DNA of 64,000 bases from Calothrix anomala FACHB-343 (GCF_014696435.1 NZ_JACJQG010000009.1:111589-175588); one strand, 5' to 3'. Shown: positions 1 to 9,121, numbered from the stretch's first letter. A program made the numbers and translations. Notes: generated from the letters alone by a model not told the origin.

Positions 1-66
1 GCAAATAAATAATATGTTCATGCTTGCTCATCCGAGCAAGGTTTACCTTACATTCACTACACAAAT

Positions 67-462
67 ATGGCGCGACAACCAACCAAAAAAACCGGAAGCA
101 AGAAGCAAAAGCGCAACGTACCCAACGGTATGGCTTACATCCAGTCTACTTTCAACAATAGCATTGTCACCATTACCGATCAAAACGGCGATGTGATTTC
201 ATGGGCAAGTGCTGGTTCTAGCGGTTTTAAAGGCGCAAAAAAGGGAACTCCCTTTGCTGCGCAAACTGCTGCTGAAAGTGCTGCACGTCGAGCCATTGAC
301 CAAGGAATGCGGCAAATTGAGGTCATGGTAAGTGGCCCCGGCGCAGGTAGAGAAACTGCGATCCGCGCACTCCAAGGTGCAGGATTGGAAATTACCTTGA
401 TTCGGGATATCACTCCGATTCCTCATAACGGTTGCCGTCCGCCCAAGCGCCGCCGAGTTTAA
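67..462 (+). CDS. rpsK: 30S ribosomal protein S11
   Basis: S11 sits on the platform of the small subunit near the mRNA exit and helps shape the decoding region. The 131-residue product has the family's full length, a basic N-terminus, the conserved NNSIVTITD segment and the glycine-rich GPGAGRE loop, and ends in the basic PPKRRRV tail. The ATG at 67 follows an AT-rich leader. It is the first complete gene in the window and is followed by rpoA, the usual cyanobacterial order (rpsM-rpsK-rpoA-rplQ); rpsM would lie just left of the window edge. Confidence 0.98.
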   Translation: MARQPTKKTGSKKQKRNVPNGMAYIQSTFNNSIVTITDQNGDVISWASAGSSGFKGAKKGTPFAAQTAAESAARRAIDQGMRQIEVMVSGPGAGRETAIRALQGAGLEITLIRDITPIPHNGCRPPKRRRV

Positions 463-808
463 CACCAACCTTGAGGGCGGTGAAAGCAAGAAGTTCGAGC
501 ACGGAAAAGTCACCTGTAATGCCTGCTTGAACCAAGGAAAAGCAAACTGCTGTGGCAAAATTGTGGCTTTGGACTTCAGACGGCTTGGGTAACCTAAAAA
601 CGAGCAAATCCTAGCAACAGGAAGCTGGAAATTTTTCGGAATACCCAAAAATTAAATATTATCGCCCAAAAGCTGAATTAGGGGTGCAATTAAAGACATT
701 TGCAGTTGGCAGATTGACATACCTAGAGTAAGCTTCAGGGCAAGAACTAAATTCGGGAGGCAAGCGATTTGCCTACTAGCAGCACCTTAAACAGAGGGAG
801 GCAACTCC
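463..808. other. rpsK-rpoA spacer, 346 bp
   Basis: No gene is supported here. The stretch ends in a strong purine-rich ribosome binding site (GGGAGG at about 796-801) that fixes the GTG start of rpoA. Reverse-strand open frames across this spacer run into rpsK and have no family signature, so they are shadows. Confidence 0.6.
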
Positions 809-1756
809 GTGGCGCAGTTTCAAATTGAATGTGTAGAGTCTACAACTGAGGAAAGTCGAAGCCATTACAGTAAATTTGTCTTGGAACCTCTAGAACGCGG
901 TCAAGGAACGACAGTAGGTAACGCCTTAAGGCGGGTTTTACTGTCCAATCTAGAGGGGACAGCAGTTACAGCAGTAAGGATTGCAGGTGTTTCACACGAG
1001 TTCGCCACAGTTCCGGGTGTGCGGGAAGATGTGCTGGAAATCCTCATGAAAATGAAGGAAGTCATTCTCAAAAGTTATTCCTCTCAACCGCAAATAGGGC
1101 GGTTACTCGTTAATGGCCCTGCAACCGTTACGGCGGCACATTTTGATTTGCCAAGTGAAGTAGAAATCATCGATCCCACCCAATATGTAGCCACCTTAGC
1201 TGAAGGCGGCAAACTAGAAATGGAATTTCGGATCGAGAGAGGTAAAGGTTATCGCACCGTAGAACGAGGACGGGAAGAAGCCACATCTTTGGACTTCTTG
1301 CAAATCGACTCGGTGTTTATGCCAGTGCGAAAAGTTAACTATAGTGTCGAAGATGCCCGTGGGGACGGCTCGATCGCTAAAGACCGATTGCTATTAGAAG
1401 TTTGGACTAATGGTAGTATCTCTCCCCAAGAAGCACTATCATCGGCTGCGGGCATTCTGGTAGATTTATTCAACCCACTAAAAGATATATCACTAGAACC
1501 CACCGATACAGGTTCAGATATTCCCGACGATCCTACCGCCCAAATTCCCATCGAAGAATTACAGCTTTCTGTCAGGGCATACAACTGTCTCAAGCGCGCA
1601 CAAGTTAACTCTGTAGCCGACTTGCTGGATTATACCCAAGAAGACCTGTTAGAAATTAAAAACTTTGGTCAGAAGTCAGCCGAAGAAGTAGTTGAAGCTT
1701 TACAGCGACGCTTAGGCATTACCCTACCCCAGGAAAGAAGCTCTAAACACAGCTAA
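809..1756 (+). CDS. rpoA: DNA-directed RNA polymerase subunit alpha
   Basis: Alpha dimerises to start RNA polymerase assembly and contacts regulators and UP elements through its C-terminal domain. The 315-residue protein has the N-terminal assembly domain (about 1-235, with FVLEPLERGQGTTVGNALRR) and, after an acidic proline-containing linker, an alpha-CTD (about 250-305) with the helix-hairpin-helix region LLEIKNFGQKSAEEV. The GTG start at 809 is chosen because a strong Shine-Dalgarno GGGAGG lies just upstream and the protein then begins MAQFQIECVES, typical of cyanobacterial alpha. It is co-directional with rplQ, 42 nt downstream. Confidence 0.98.
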   Translation: MAQFQIECVESTTEESRSHYSKFVLEPLERGQGTTVGNALRRVLLSNLEGTAVTAVRIAGVSHEFATVPGVREDVLEILMKMKEVILKSYSSQPQIGRLLVNGPATVTAAHFDLPSEVEIIDPTQYVATLAEGGKLEMEFRIERGKGYRTVERGREEATSLDFLQIDSVFMPVRKVNYSVEDARGDGSIAKDRLLLEVWTNGSISPQEALSSAAGILVDLFNPLKDISLEPTDTGSDIPDDPTAQIPIEELQLSVRAYNCLKRAQVNSVADLLDYTQEDLLEIKNFGQKSAEEVVEALQRRLGITLPQERSSKHS

Positions 1757-1798
1757 AATCAAAACCGTTAGTACGTTAGTAATTGATATTGCATTATT

Positions 1799-2149
1799 AT
1801 GCGTCACCGTTGTCGGGTCAAGAAACTTGGTAAACCAGCAGATCAGCGTCGTGCTTTGTTACGGGCGCTGACTACTGAACTAGTCCGTCATGGACGAATT
1901 ACCACTACTTTAGTTAGAGCTAAAGTAGTACGCGCGGAAGTAGATAAAATGATTACCTTAGCTAAAGATGGCTCCTTAGCAGCACGTCGCCAAGCTTTGG
2001 GCTACATCTACGATAAATCACTAGTTCATGCTCTATTTGAGCAAGCTTCCACTCGCTATGCAAATCGTCAAGGCGGTTACACCCGCATCCTGCATACAGT
2101 ACCTCGTCGGGGTGATAATGCTGAGATGGCGATTATTGAACTAGTTTAA
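1799..2149 (+). CDS. rplQ: 50S ribosomal protein L17
   Basis: L17 is a large-subunit protein near the peptide exit tunnel. The 116-residue product starts [20 protein letters not shown] and ends with the conserved [14 protein letters not shown] motif, both diagnostic. It follows rpoA in the same direction, as in almost all bacteria. After its stop, short CATTGGT/TGACAACT-type tandem repeats separate it from truA. Confidence 0.98.
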   Translation: MRHRCRVKKLGKPADQRRALLRALTTELVRHGRITTTLVRAKVVRAEVDKMITLAKDGSLAARRQALGYIYDKSLVHALFEQASTRYANRQGGYTRILHTVPRRGDNAEMAIIELV

Positions 2150-2213
2150 GTCATTGGTCATTAGTCATTGGTCATTTGCAACTGACAACTGACAATTGAC
2201 AAAACAAATCTGT

Positions 2214-3062
2214 ATGATAGAAAGCCACCAGCCAAGAGAAACTCATCGAGTAGCCCTAGTAATTCAATACTTGGGCACTCATTTTCATGGCTGGCAACGG
2301 CAAAAGCAACAGCGTACAGTTCAAGAAGAGATAGAAACAGCGATCGCGAAAATTCTTGGGTATCATGTAACACTACATGGTGCAGGCAGAACCGATGCGG
2401 GAGTTCACGCCGCCGCCCAAGTTGCCCATTTTGAAGCTACGGGTTTAATTCCACCTCACAAGTGGGCAGATGTTCTTAATAGCTATTTGCCCAATGATAT
2501 ATTAATCAGGGCTTCAGCAGGTGTCGGTAACCGTTGGCACGCTCGTTTTAGTGCAGCCTATCGGCGGTATCGCTACACGATATACACTGAAGATCAGCCG
2601 AACTTGTTTGTGCGACCCTTCAGTTGGCATTATTATTATGCACCCCTAGATGAAACCTTAATCAAAGCTGCCCTGAAACCCCTGCTGGGAAAGCATCATC
2701 TAGCTGCTTTTCATCGTGCAGGCTCAAAGCGATCGCATTCTTGGGTAGAAGTACAAGCAGCAGAATGTCATCGTAACGGGCCATTAATTCATATTGAAAT
2801 CCAGGCAGATGGATTTTTGTATGGCATGGTTCGGCTTTTAGTAGGGATGCTGGTACAAGTAGGTACTGGACAGCGCACCCTAGCTAACTTTACTGAATTG
2901 TGGAAAGCTGAACGACGAGAAGAAGTGAAATATGCCGCACCTCCCCAAGGTTTGTGCTTGTTGCGAGTCGGCTATCCAGATTTCCCTTTTTCCCCAAATG
3001 TTTGGTATGACAATCTGCCAAAATTTGTTTTTAGTCAAGAGTCAATGGTCAAAAGTCAATAG
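2214..3062 (+). CDS. truA: tRNA pseudouridine(38-40) synthase TruA
   Basis: TruA isomerises uridines 38-40 in the anticodon stem-loop of many tRNAs. The product has the catalytic motif GAGRTDAGVHA with the nucleophilic Asp near residue 61, and the downstream FLYGMVRLLVG segment of the family. The ATG at 2214 (MIESHQPRE) is preferred over the TTG at 2196 because the latter lies inside a TGACAAC-type tandem repeat. The C-terminus (SQESMVKSQ) runs into another repeat (TCAAGAGTCAATGGTC), so the last few residues are repeat-derived. It sits between rplQ and rplM as in other cyanobacteria. Confidence 0.95.
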   Translation: MIESHQPRETHRVALVIQYLGTHFHGWQRQKQQRTVQEEIETAIAKILGYHVTLHGAGRTDAGVHAAAQVAHFEATGLIPPHKWADVLNSYLPNDILIRASAGVGNRWHARFSAAYRRYRYTIYTEDQPNLFVRPFSWHYYYAPLDETLIKAALKPLLGKHHLAAFHRAGSKRSHSWVEVQAAECHRNGPLIHIEIQADGFLYGMVRLLVGMLVQVGTGQRTLANFTELWKAERREEVKYAAPPQGLCLLRVGYPDFPFSPNVWYDNLPKFVFSQESMVKSQ

Positions 3063-3081
3063 TCAATAGGCAATAGTCCCA

Positions 3082-3116
3082 TGACAACTGACAACTGACA
3101 ACTGACAACTGACAAC
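3082..3116. repeat. TGACAAC heptamer tandem repeat (5 copies)
   Basis: Five perfect tandem copies of TGACAAC lie directly before rplM. Related repeats occur before truA (about 2165-2200). This is the short tandemly repeated repetitive (STRR) class common in heterocystous cyanobacteria. It creates false upstream start codons for rplM. Confidence 0.9.
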
Positions 3117-3142
3117 CAAAAATGACAAGGGACAAATTACAA

Positions 3143-3598
3143 ATGACTAAAACATACCTTCCTTCTCAAGATTCTCTTGAGCGTGAGTGGTACGTAGTAG
3201 ATGCTACAGACCAACGCCTCGGCCGCCTCGCTAGTGAAATCGCTATGGTTTTGAGAGGCAAAAAGAAAGCTGAATATACTCCCCACCTAGATACAGGTGA
3301 TTTTGTCATCGTGATCAATGCCGATAAAGTAGCAGTTACAGGTAAAAAACGTACCCAAAAACTCTACCGTCGTCATTCTGGTCGTCCTGGCGGGATGAAG
3401 ACAGAAACCTTCGCCAAGCTGCAACAGCGTTTGCCAGAAAGAATTGTCGAACATGCTGTGAAAGGGATGTTACCTAAAAACAGCCTGGGTAAGCAGTTGT
3501 TCACCAAGCTGAAAGTTTATGCTGGCCCAACTCACCCCCATGCAGCACAACAACCCAAAGAACTCAAAGTTAATACAATTCCTGGAGCAGAAAGTTAA
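3143..3598 (+). CDS. rplM: 50S ribosomal protein L13
   Basis: L13 is an early-assembly large-subunit protein. The product shows the family core [23 protein letters not shown] and the later [16 protein letters not shown] and AVKGMLPKN motifs. The ATG at 3143 (MTKTYLPSQ, 151 residues) is preferred over 3122 because the extra seven residues come from repeat DNA. Its stop overlaps the start of rpsI by one base (TAATG), which indicates coupled translation of L13 and S9. Confidence 0.97.
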   Translation: MTKTYLPSQDSLEREWYVVDATDQRLGRLASEIAMVLRGKKKAEYTPHLDTGDFVIVINADKVAVTGKKRTQKLYRRHSGRPGGMKTETFAKLQQRLPERIVEHAVKGMLPKNSLGKQLFTKLKVYAGPTHPHAAQQPKELKVNTIPGAES

Positions 3599-4017
3599 TG
3601 GTAGCAGTAGCAGAAACTACTAGCGGTCGTGCCGTATACTGGGGTACTGGCCGTCGTAAGTCCGCAGTAGCAAGAGTTCGCCTCGTTCCTGGTAGCGGTC
3701 AACTGATTGTTAACGGTAAAGATGGTAACTTGTACTTCCAGTTCAACGCCAACTACTTGGGTGTCATCAAAGGCCCTCTAGAAACCTTGGGACTAGAGAG
3801 TGAATATGACATCTTGGTGAAAGCTGAAGGTGGTGGTTTGACCGGACAAGCTGATTCTATTCGTTTGGGTGTAGCTCGTGCTTTATGCCAACTAGATCCA
3901 GATAACCGTTCACCTTTAAAAACAGAAGGTTACCTAACCCGCGATCCTAGAGCTAAAGAACGGAAGAAATACGGTTTACACAAAGCTCGCAAAGCACCTC
4001 AGTACTCAAAACGTTAG
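3598..4017 (+). CDS. rpsI: 30S ribosomal protein S9
   Basis: S9 is a head protein of the small subunit whose C-terminal tail reaches the P-site tRNA. The 139-residue product contains [15 protein letters not shown] and [17 protein letters not shown] and ends in the conserved basic SKR tail, which contacts tRNA. It overlaps rplM by one base, the standard L13-S9 pairing. A block of GGGCATT heptamers follows the stop codon. Confidence 0.98.
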   Translation: MVAVAETTSGRAVYWGTGRRKSAVARVRLVPGSGQLIVNGKDGNLYFQFNANYLGVIKGPLETLGLESEYDILVKAEGGGLTGQADSIRLGVARALCQLDPDNRSPLKTEGYLTRDPRAKERKKYGLHKARKAPQYSKR

Positions 4018-4023
4018 GGCATG

Positions 4024-4072
4024 GGGCATTGGGCATTGGGCATTGGGCATTGGGCATTGGGCATTGGGCATT
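4024..4072. repeat. GGGCATT heptamer tandem repeat (7 copies)
   Basis: Seven exact back-to-back copies of GGGCATT fill 49 bp between rpsI and rpmE, followed by degenerate CTAGCCC/CTAGTCC heptamers (about 4083-4112). This is a cyanobacterial STRR tract and does not encode protein. Confidence 0.95.
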
Positions 4073-4160
4073 TTTAATTATCTAGCCCCTAGCCCCTAGT
4101 CTCTAGTCCCTGCCATCATCTGAAAGTTATAATTGATATAGATTCACCACAAAAGGAACA

Positions 4161-4400
4161 ATGGCTAAATCTGATATTCATCCCAAGTGGTATCCAGAAG
4201 CAAAAGTTTACTGCAACGGTCAAGTAGTGATGACTGTTGGCTCTACTAAGCCAGAACTGCACGTAGATGTTTGGTCTGGAAACCATCCTTTTTACACCGG
4301 CACTCAGAAGATTATTGATACTGAGGGTCGAGTAGAACGCTTCTTGCGTAAGTACGGTATGAGCAGCACTCAAAGCGCTGGCGACTCAAACAAAAAGTAG
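4161..4400 (+). CDS. rpmE: 50S ribosomal protein L31 (zinc-free form)
   Basis: L31 bridges the subunits near the central protuberance. The 79-residue product carries HPFYTGTQKIIDTEGRVERF, the family signature. The cysteines that bind zinc in the C+ form (CxC and CxxC) are not kept: only one Cys (YCNGQ) remains, and the CxxC just before HPFYTG reads WSGN. It is therefore the C-minus type, expected not to bind zinc. An AAAAGGA Shine-Dalgarno sequence lies just before the ATG. It is the last ribosomal protein gene before prfA. Confidence 0.96.
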   Translation: MAKSDIHPKWYPEAKVYCNGQVVMTVGSTKPELHVDVWSGNHPFYTGTQKIIDTEGRVERFLRKYGMSSTQSAGDSNKK

Positions 4401-4501
4401 CGGGTTGGCTCTGCGGTTAACGACGACCCTGCAATCAGCTGGGTCGATTGTCATTTAATGCTTGAGCCAATTTGTTATTTTAAGGAGCGATCGCACTCAT
4501 C

Positions 4502-5602
4502 ATGGCTGAATCATACCTGCTGGACAAACTAAAATCTGTTGAACAAACTTTTAATGAATTAACTCGTCGTCTTGGTGACCCCGATACCGCGAGAAATCCT
4601 GACGAGTTTCAACAAATTGCTAAATCTCGTTCTTCTTTGGAAGAGGTAGTTAATACCTATGAAACTTGGAAAGTAGCTCAAGAAGATTTGATCGGAGCGC
4701 GTCAGGTTTACAAAGAATCGGCGAGCGATCCGGAGTTGCAAGAAATGGCAGCGCTGGAAGTAGACGAACTAGAACAAAAAATAGAATATTTAGAGAACCG
4801 CTTAAAAATATTATTGCTACCCCGCGATCCCAACGATGATAAAAACATCATGTTGGAAATTCGTGCTGGTACTGGCGGCGATGAAGCGAGTATTTGGGCT
4901 GGCGATTTACTGCGGATGTACTCTCGCTACGCTGACAGCCAAGGTTGGAGAGTGAAACTAGTGAGCGAGTCACTAGGGGAAATGGGCGGTTTTAAAGAAG
5001 TAATCCTGGAAATTCAGGGTGAGAGTGTTTACAGTAAGCTGAAGTTTGAAGCCGGAGTCCATCGGGTGCAGCGCGTACCAGCAACAGAAGCAGGCGGAAG
5101 GGTTCACACTTCTACAGCCACAGTCGCTATCATGCCAGAAGTGGATGATGTGGAAATCCACATTGACCCTAAGGATATTGAAATGACTACGGCTCGTTCT
5201 GGTGGCGCTGGTGGACAAAACGTCAACAAGGTGGAAACTGCTGTTGACTTGATGCACAAACCTACCGGAATTCGGATTTTCTGTACAGAAGAACGCAGCC
5301 AGTTGCAAAACAAAGAACGGGCGATGCAAATTTTGCGGGCGAAACTGTATGAAATGAAGTTACGGGAACAACAAGAAGCTGTAACTTCGATGCGGCGATC
5401 GCAAGTTGGTACAGGATCGCGATCGGAAAAAATTCGCACCTACAATTATAAAGACAACCGCGTTACCGATCACCGTCTGGGACAAAACTATTCTCTTAAC
5501 CCTGTATTGGAAGGCGATTTAGAATCAGTTATACAATCTTGTATCTCTCAAGACCAGCAGGAACGTTTGGCAGAGTTAGCGGCTTCTGGTGCTACAAGCT
5601 AA
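4502..5602 (+). CDS. prfA: Peptide chain release factor 1
   Basis: RF1 recognises UAA and UAG stop codons and triggers peptide release. The 366-residue protein has the stop-codon recognition tripeptide PAT ([12 protein letters not shown]) and the catalytic GGQ loop ([13 protein letters not shown]), both intact. A Shine-Dalgarno-like AAGGAG lies upstream of a HIP1-type GCGATCGC just before the ATG. Its last 27 bases overlap the 3' end of a convergent hypothetical gene. Confidence 0.98.
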   Translation: MAESYLLDKLKSVEQTFNELTRRLGDPDTARNPDEFQQIAKSRSSLEEVVNTYETWKVAQEDLIGARQVYKESASDPELQEMAALEVDELEQKIEYLENRLKILLLPRDPNDDKNIMLEIRAGTGGDEASIWAGDLLRMYSRYADSQGWRVKLVSESLGEMGGFKEVILEIQGESVYSKLKFEAGVHRVQRVPATEAGGRVHTSTATVAIMPEVDDVEIHIDPKDIEMTTARSGGAGGQNVNKVETAVDLMHKPTGIRIFCTEERSQLQNKERAMQILRAKLYEMKLREQQEAVTSMRRSQVGTGSRSEKIRTYNYKDNRVTDHRLGQNYSLNPVLEGDLESVIQSCISQDQQERLAELAASGATS

Positions 5603-6058
5603 TTGTTCGTTTGATAATTTATCTTCAACCGCTTGTTGTGATGTTATTTTTAACACCGATAAGCGGTTTTCTAATGCAGTAGAAATTGCCTCTACCATTT
5701 CCTGAAAATATTGATAGTAAAGAAATTCATGCTTCAGAATATGATTTAATATTTTCCAATCACTCAGTGTTTGGCAGGTATCAATTAATTTTTCTACTTC
5801 CTGTTGCCAACGCTGAAAAATTCTGTAGCTGAAAAAGCTGCTGCAAATATTACCTTTTTCATCCCAATAGGAAATACAAACTTGATGCTTCAGGGAATGG
5901 ATTTTCTTGATTTGCTTCACCTTGTAGCCTTTAGCGTTTAAAGCTGCTTTCGCCTCAGGATGAGAAATAAACCATTGTTCTGGTTTAATTTTATTAGACC
6001 TAATCAGGCTGTGACCTTTACGGCGATAGGAGTTAATTTTGCGCGGACTACACAACAT
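5576..6058 (-). CDS. Hypothetical protein, convergent with prfA
   Basis: I do not recognise a named family. The 160-residue product (from MLCSPRKIN) is basic at the N-terminus ([20 protein letters not shown]) and rich in aromatic residues, with no signal peptide or membrane segment. The ATG at 6058 is chosen because AAAAGGTG precedes it at good spacing. Its start region (6037-6070) is repeated almost exactly (30 of 34 bases) at 6634-6667 between the two HTH paralogues, where only a fragment remains. This suggests the gene was once paired head-to-head with the neighbouring HTH gene and that the pair was duplicated. Its 3' end overlaps prfA tail-to-tail. Confidence 0.65.
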   Translation of the reverse strand: MLCSPRKINSYRRKGHSLIRSNKIKPEQWFISHPEAKAALNAKGYKVKQIKKIHSLKHQVCISYWDEKGNICSSFFSYRIFQRWQQEVEKLIDTCQTLSDWKILNHILKHEFLYYQYFQEMVEAISTALENRLSVLKITSQQAVEDKLSNEQLACSTRSR

Positions 6059-6214
6059 AATGCACCTTTTAAGCAAGTAACAGTCATGGCACAAATTTAC
6101 TATTGGCGTTATCTCAATATTTAAAGGAAAATTGTTATATTAAAACTTAAACTTTAATATACTATTGACAACTATCAATGTCAATTGAAAATTAAAATTG
6201 TAAAGATTGCTGAT

Positions 6215-6225
6215 TAAACTTGTAA
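6215..6225 (+). promoter_or_regulatory. Operator-like 11-mer TAAACTTGTAA upstream of first HTH gene
   Basis: Exact TAAACTTGTAA, 28 nt before the GTG of the HTH gene at 6254. The same 11-mer occurs at 6932-6942, 6977-6987 and 7473-7483, always upstream of an HTH gene; the last copy is half of an inverted repeat. Assigning it as an autoregulatory site is inference. Confidence 0.45.
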
Positions 6226-6253
6226 ATAACGCAGTTGAATAGCTAAACAAGCA

Positions 6254-6616
6254 GTGAACATTGAAAGCAGAGAAAAACTGATTGAAATTATCAAATTAGC
6301 TCGTGGTTCCATGAGTCAGCGAGCATTTGGCAAGCTTTTGGGAGTTTCGGCTACTGCTGTTCAATTGTGGGAAAAGGGTGTAAACGTTCCAGATACAGAG
6401 TATTTAGCGAAAATAGCAGCTAGAGCAGGCTATACATTAGAAGAATTACTCGGTTGCTTAGATGGCAAACCAATACCAGAAACTTCAGATTTAAGTTTGA
6501 TTTTGAGACAAATCAAGCACATGCCTCTTAACCAAGTGGCGCAAATTGTTCAGGCGGCGGCTGATAGACTGGCTGCTGTAGCCCAAGCGTCTGAAGATGA
6601 AGCCAAAGCTAGTTGA
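6254..6616 (+). CDS. XRE-type HTH transcriptional regulator (copy 1)
   Basis: A 120-residue DNA-binding protein. The Cro/C1-type helix-turn-helix covers about residues 18-60, with MSQRAFGKLLGVSATAVQLW as the helix-turn-helix core and GYTLEELL closing the domain; a helical tail (about 75-120) may dimerise. It starts at GTG 6254. It is very similar along its length to the product at 7065-7427, so the two are local duplicates. The upstream TAAACTTGTAA element and the divergent hypothetical gene at 5576 suggest control of itself and possibly that neighbour. The targets are not known. Confidence 0.85.
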   Translation: MNIESREKLIEIIKLARGSMSQRAFGKLLGVSATAVQLWEKGVNVPDTEYLAKIAARAGYTLEELLGCLDGKPIPETSDLSLILRQIKHMPLNQVAQIVQAAADRLAAVAQASEDEAKAS

Positions 6617-7064
6617 ACCAATCCATAACATGATTTTGCGCGGCTTACGCAACATGATGCACCTTTTTCCCCTAATTTGACCAAAGAGGCGGAGGGGCAG
6701 GGGGCAGGGAGCAGGGGGAGCAGTCCCCTGTCCTGGAGCCGTGGAGCGGAGCGGAACACGGGTATGAAGCCCCGCCCTTGTTTGTTCGCTCTTACTGGGG
6801 CGGAGTCTGAGCTTCTGTTCCAAGTCTTCCCCCTTGCCCCCTGCTCCCCTGCTTCTTGTGACAGCTTGCAGTCTGTAACGAATTTCCGCGATAAAATGGA
6901 TGAGTATCGTTAATTTAGACAATTTTATATTTAAACTTGTAATTGTAAAGCCTAGATTTAATTTACCGTTGGCAAGTAAACTTGTAAATGCCTAAATGCC
7001 TAAATTAAATATTTATTTATCGCTGAGAATAAACTAGTCAATTCAGGGGAAAAATACTACAGCA
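6617..7064. other. Spacer between HTH paralogues with gene relic and G-rich repeat
   Basis: At 6634-6667 lies a relic of the 5' end of the hypothetical gene at 5576-6058, including its ribosome binding site and first codons (minus strand reads MLRKPRKIM against MLCSPRKIN). Then comes a GGGGCAGGGAGCAGGGG-type low-complexity tract (about 6690-6860, with its complement), followed by an AT-rich promoter region carrying two TAAACTTGTAA elements. No intact gene is seen. Confidence 0.6.
6972..6987 (+). promoter_or_regulatory. Operator-like imperfect inverted repeat upstream of second HTH gene
   Basis: CAAG-TAAA-CTTG core with a full TAAACTTGTAA right half (6977-6987), 77 nt before the GTG at 7065. 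An additional half-site TAAACTTGTAA is at 6932-6942. Compare the more complete inverted repeat at 7466-7483. Confidence 0.45.
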
Positions 7065-7427
7065 GTGGATTTAGAAGCTAGAAAGAAACTGATTGAAGTC
7101 GTGAAAATGGCTCGTGGCTCGATGAGTCAAAGAGCTTTTGGTAAACTTCTGGGCGTTTCGGCTACTGCGGTGCAATTGTGGGAAAAAGGCGAGTCGATTC
7201 CAGATACACAAAATTTAGCCAACATTGCAGCGAGAGCAGGCTATACGATGGAGGAATTGCTGAACTACCTTGGTCTTAAGCCAGTGTCAGAATCCTCTGA
7301 TGTAAATCAGATTGTCAAGTACATCAAATCTATGCCGTTAAGCGAAGTCGCCATTATTGGCAGAGTAGTAATGGATAGATTAGCAGCAGCTGCGGAAGCT
7401 TCGGTAGATGAAGTTAAAGCAAGTTAA
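7065..7427 (+). CDS. XRE-type HTH transcriptional regulator (copy 2)
   Basis: Paralogue of the product at 6254-6616, also 120 residues and also starting with GTG. The HTH core MSQRAFGKLLGVSATAVQLW is identical between the two, so both probably recognise the same or very similar DNA. They differ mainly in the C-terminal helical half (about residues 68-110). Two TAAACTTGTAA elements precede it. Repeated TAAACTTGTAA sites next to paralogues with identical recognition helices make cross-regulation likely, but this is inference. Confidence 0.85.
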   Translation: MDLEARKKLIEVVKMARGSMSQRAFGKLLGVSATAVQLWEKGESIPDTQNLANIAARAGYTMEELLNYLGLKPVSESSDVNQIVKYIKSMPLSEVAIIGRVVMDRLAAAAEASVDEVKAS

Positions 7428-7465
7428 ATAGTTAGTTGAATGTTTGTGAGCGATCGCGCTTCTGT

Positions 7466-7483
7466 TTACAAGTAAACTTGTAA
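7466..7483. promoter_or_regulatory. Inverted repeat TTACAAG-TAAA-CTTGTAA
   Basis: Two perfect 7-bp arms around TAAA, 202 nt before the third HTH gene (7686). The right half is the same 11-mer found upstream of both HTH paralogues. The size and symmetry fit a dimeric Cro/C1-type repressor site. Confidence 0.5.
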
Positions 7484-7685
7484 TTTTATTGACATGAATA
7501 TACGAAAATATTAAATTTTATTACAAATAAATAATAATAAATACAAATTTTATCAAAGTCTTGCTTTTTATTTGTTGTGCATAAGATAGCACTGGTGGAG
7601 AGAAAAGTAAGCCAGCATTGGGTGTGGAAACCTCTGGAATTAATTGAGATAATGTGAAAAAATTTTATTTTTTTGAGGTGTATTT

Positions 7686-8171
7686 ATGTCACTACCTAAT
7701 GAACCTTCAGCTTGGCAAGTAGAATCAAGCGATGCTTTTGTACCAGTTTATTATAAAGGTGATTTAGCTGGGTTTTTCAAAAAAGAATATGCTCATGACA
7801 TTATTAAGTTTTTAAATGAGGAAGAAGTTTTAAAAAAAGCACTGAAATTGGCTTGTATTGATTTAGTTAAAGAAACTAATGGTGATAGCAAAGAAGTAAG
7901 CAATTTGATCAAAAAATATATCAAAATGAGTAGGCGTCCCAAGTACGGAACGAGAGCGATCGCGCTTTTATTAGCTGAAAGACAAAAGGCGCTTGATTTG
8001 AGTAGTCAGGAGTTTGCTAAATTCTGCGATACATTTAAACTTTCACCAGATGCACTCAATAATATTTATGCTGGCGAAGCTATTGAAGATAATTTATTAG
8101 CACCGCTTTCTAGGATACTAGGTATAACAAAAGAACAGTTACTAGAAGTGCGGGATGGTTCAAAAGAATAA
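7686..8171 (+). CDS. HTH-domain protein, function unknown
   Basis: A 161-residue protein with GAGGTG before the ATG. The N-terminal third (about 1-50) is non-repetitive and aromatic-rich (VYYKGDLAGFFKKEY). The C-terminal half (about 85-155) resembles a Cro/C1 helix-turn-helix: LLLAERQKALDLSSQEFAKF, then SPDALNNIYAG and ILGITKEQLLEV. It follows the two HTH paralogues in the same direction with the TTACAAG inverted repeat in its leader. It could be an antitoxin or regulator; no toxin partner is evident. Confidence 0.7.
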   Translation: MSLPNEPSAWQVESSDAFVPVYYKGDLAGFFKKEYAHDIIKFLNEEEVLKKALKLACIDLVKETNGDSKEVSNLIKKYIKMSRRPKYGTRAIALLLAERQKALDLSSQEFAKFCDTFKLSPDALNNIYAGEAIEDNLLAPLSRILGITKEQLLEVRDGSKE

Positions 8172-8293
8172 GGGACTTACAACTAAAAAAATATACTAAC
8201 ACTTTTTAGGCAGAGGGGCAGGGGGCAGGGAGCAGGGGGAAAAATAAAAATATTTTCTCTCAGAACTTCTACATATCATATTGGTAGAATCTT

Positions 8294-9121
8294 GTGAAAA
8301 CTGACATTATATTTTATCGGCTATTTCTTGAAATACCGAGTATTTTCTTTGAACTGATTAGCAATCATCCTGAGGAAGCCAACAATTATCAGTTTGCATC
8401 CGTTGAAATTAAACAAACTTCATTTCGGATTGATGGTGTATTTTTACCTGTAGAAACCATTGATAAACCGATTTACTTCGTTGAAGTGCAATTTCAACAA
8501 GATGACGAAATTTACTCAAGACTGATAGCAGAAATATGTTTATACCTGCGTCAGAACAAACCCCAAAATGATTGGAATGCTGTAGTTTTATATCCGAACA
8601 GGAATGTAGATACAGGAGATATAAAACACTATCGGGAATTTTTTGATAGTCAAAGAGTAAGAAGAATTTATCTCGATGAATTAGGTGATAATGCAACATT
8701 ACCAATTGGCATAGCTACTGTTAAATTAGTAATTGAAGACAAAGATATAGCTATTAACCAAGCAAGGGAGTTGATCGCCAGAACTAGACAAGAGACAAAC
8801 TCTCAATTACAGCAACAATTATTACAATTAATAGAGACTATTTTGGTTTATAAATTCCCCAATATGAGTCGGGAGGAAATTGAAGCAATGTTTAGCTTGA
8901 GCGAGTTAAAACAAACTAGATTTTATCAGGAAGCTTTTCAGGAAGGGAAGGAAGAAGGCATAGCACAAGGTGAGCGGACTGGTAAGTTAAAAGCAATAAT
9001 ACCAATGTTGTCTGCTGGGTTGACTGTAGAGCAAATAGCTCAAGCTTTGGAATTGAGTGTAGAGGAAGTTAGCCAGATAGTACAGCAACAGGCTTCTAAT
9101 TCCACAAGCAGCGAAGCATAG
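8294..9121 (+). CDS. Rpn-family / DUF2887 recombination-promoting nuclease-like protein
   Basis: The N-terminus (KTDIIFYRLFLEIPSIFFEL) and the following SFRIDGVFLP...PIYFVEVQFQ segment match the cyanobacterial DUF2887 group of Rpn/PD-(D/E)XK proteins: Asp in RIDG and Glu-x-Gln in VEVQ stand at the nuclease-core positions. Rpn proteins in E. coli promote RecA-independent recombination and can be toxic nucleases. The C-terminal third holds the GKEEGIAQGERTGKL hinge and a short helical tail typical of the family. It starts at GTG 8294. A G-rich repeat tract (8214-8240) precedes it. Catalytic activity is not shown by sequence alone. Confidence 0.8.
   Translation: MKTDIIFYRLFLEIPSIFFELISNHPEEANNYQFASVEIKQTSFRIDGVFLPVETIDKPIYFVEVQFQQDDEIYSRLIAEICLYLRQNKPQNDWNAVVLYPNRNVDTGDIKHYREFFDSQRVRRIYLDELGDNATLPIGIATVKLVIEDKDIAINQARELIARTRQETNSQLQQQLLQLIETILVYKFPNMSREEIEAMFSLSELKQTRFYQEAFQEGKEEGIAQGERTGKLKAIIPMLSAGLTVEQIAQALELSVEEVSQIVQQQASNSTSSEA

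Noticed and set aside
199-648. 149-residue reverse-strand open frame across rpsK and its spacer
   Set aside because: It is antisense to a certain ribosomal protein gene and has no family motif or ribosome binding site.
4024-4072. Repeat array that might be mistaken for a CRISPR
   Set aside because: The units are 7 bp and contiguous, with no spacers and no cas genes in the window.
6677-6913. 78-residue open frame in the spacer between HTH paralogues
   Set aside because: It consists of translated GGGGCAGGGAGCAGGGG-type low-complexity DNA and its complement, with no coding character.
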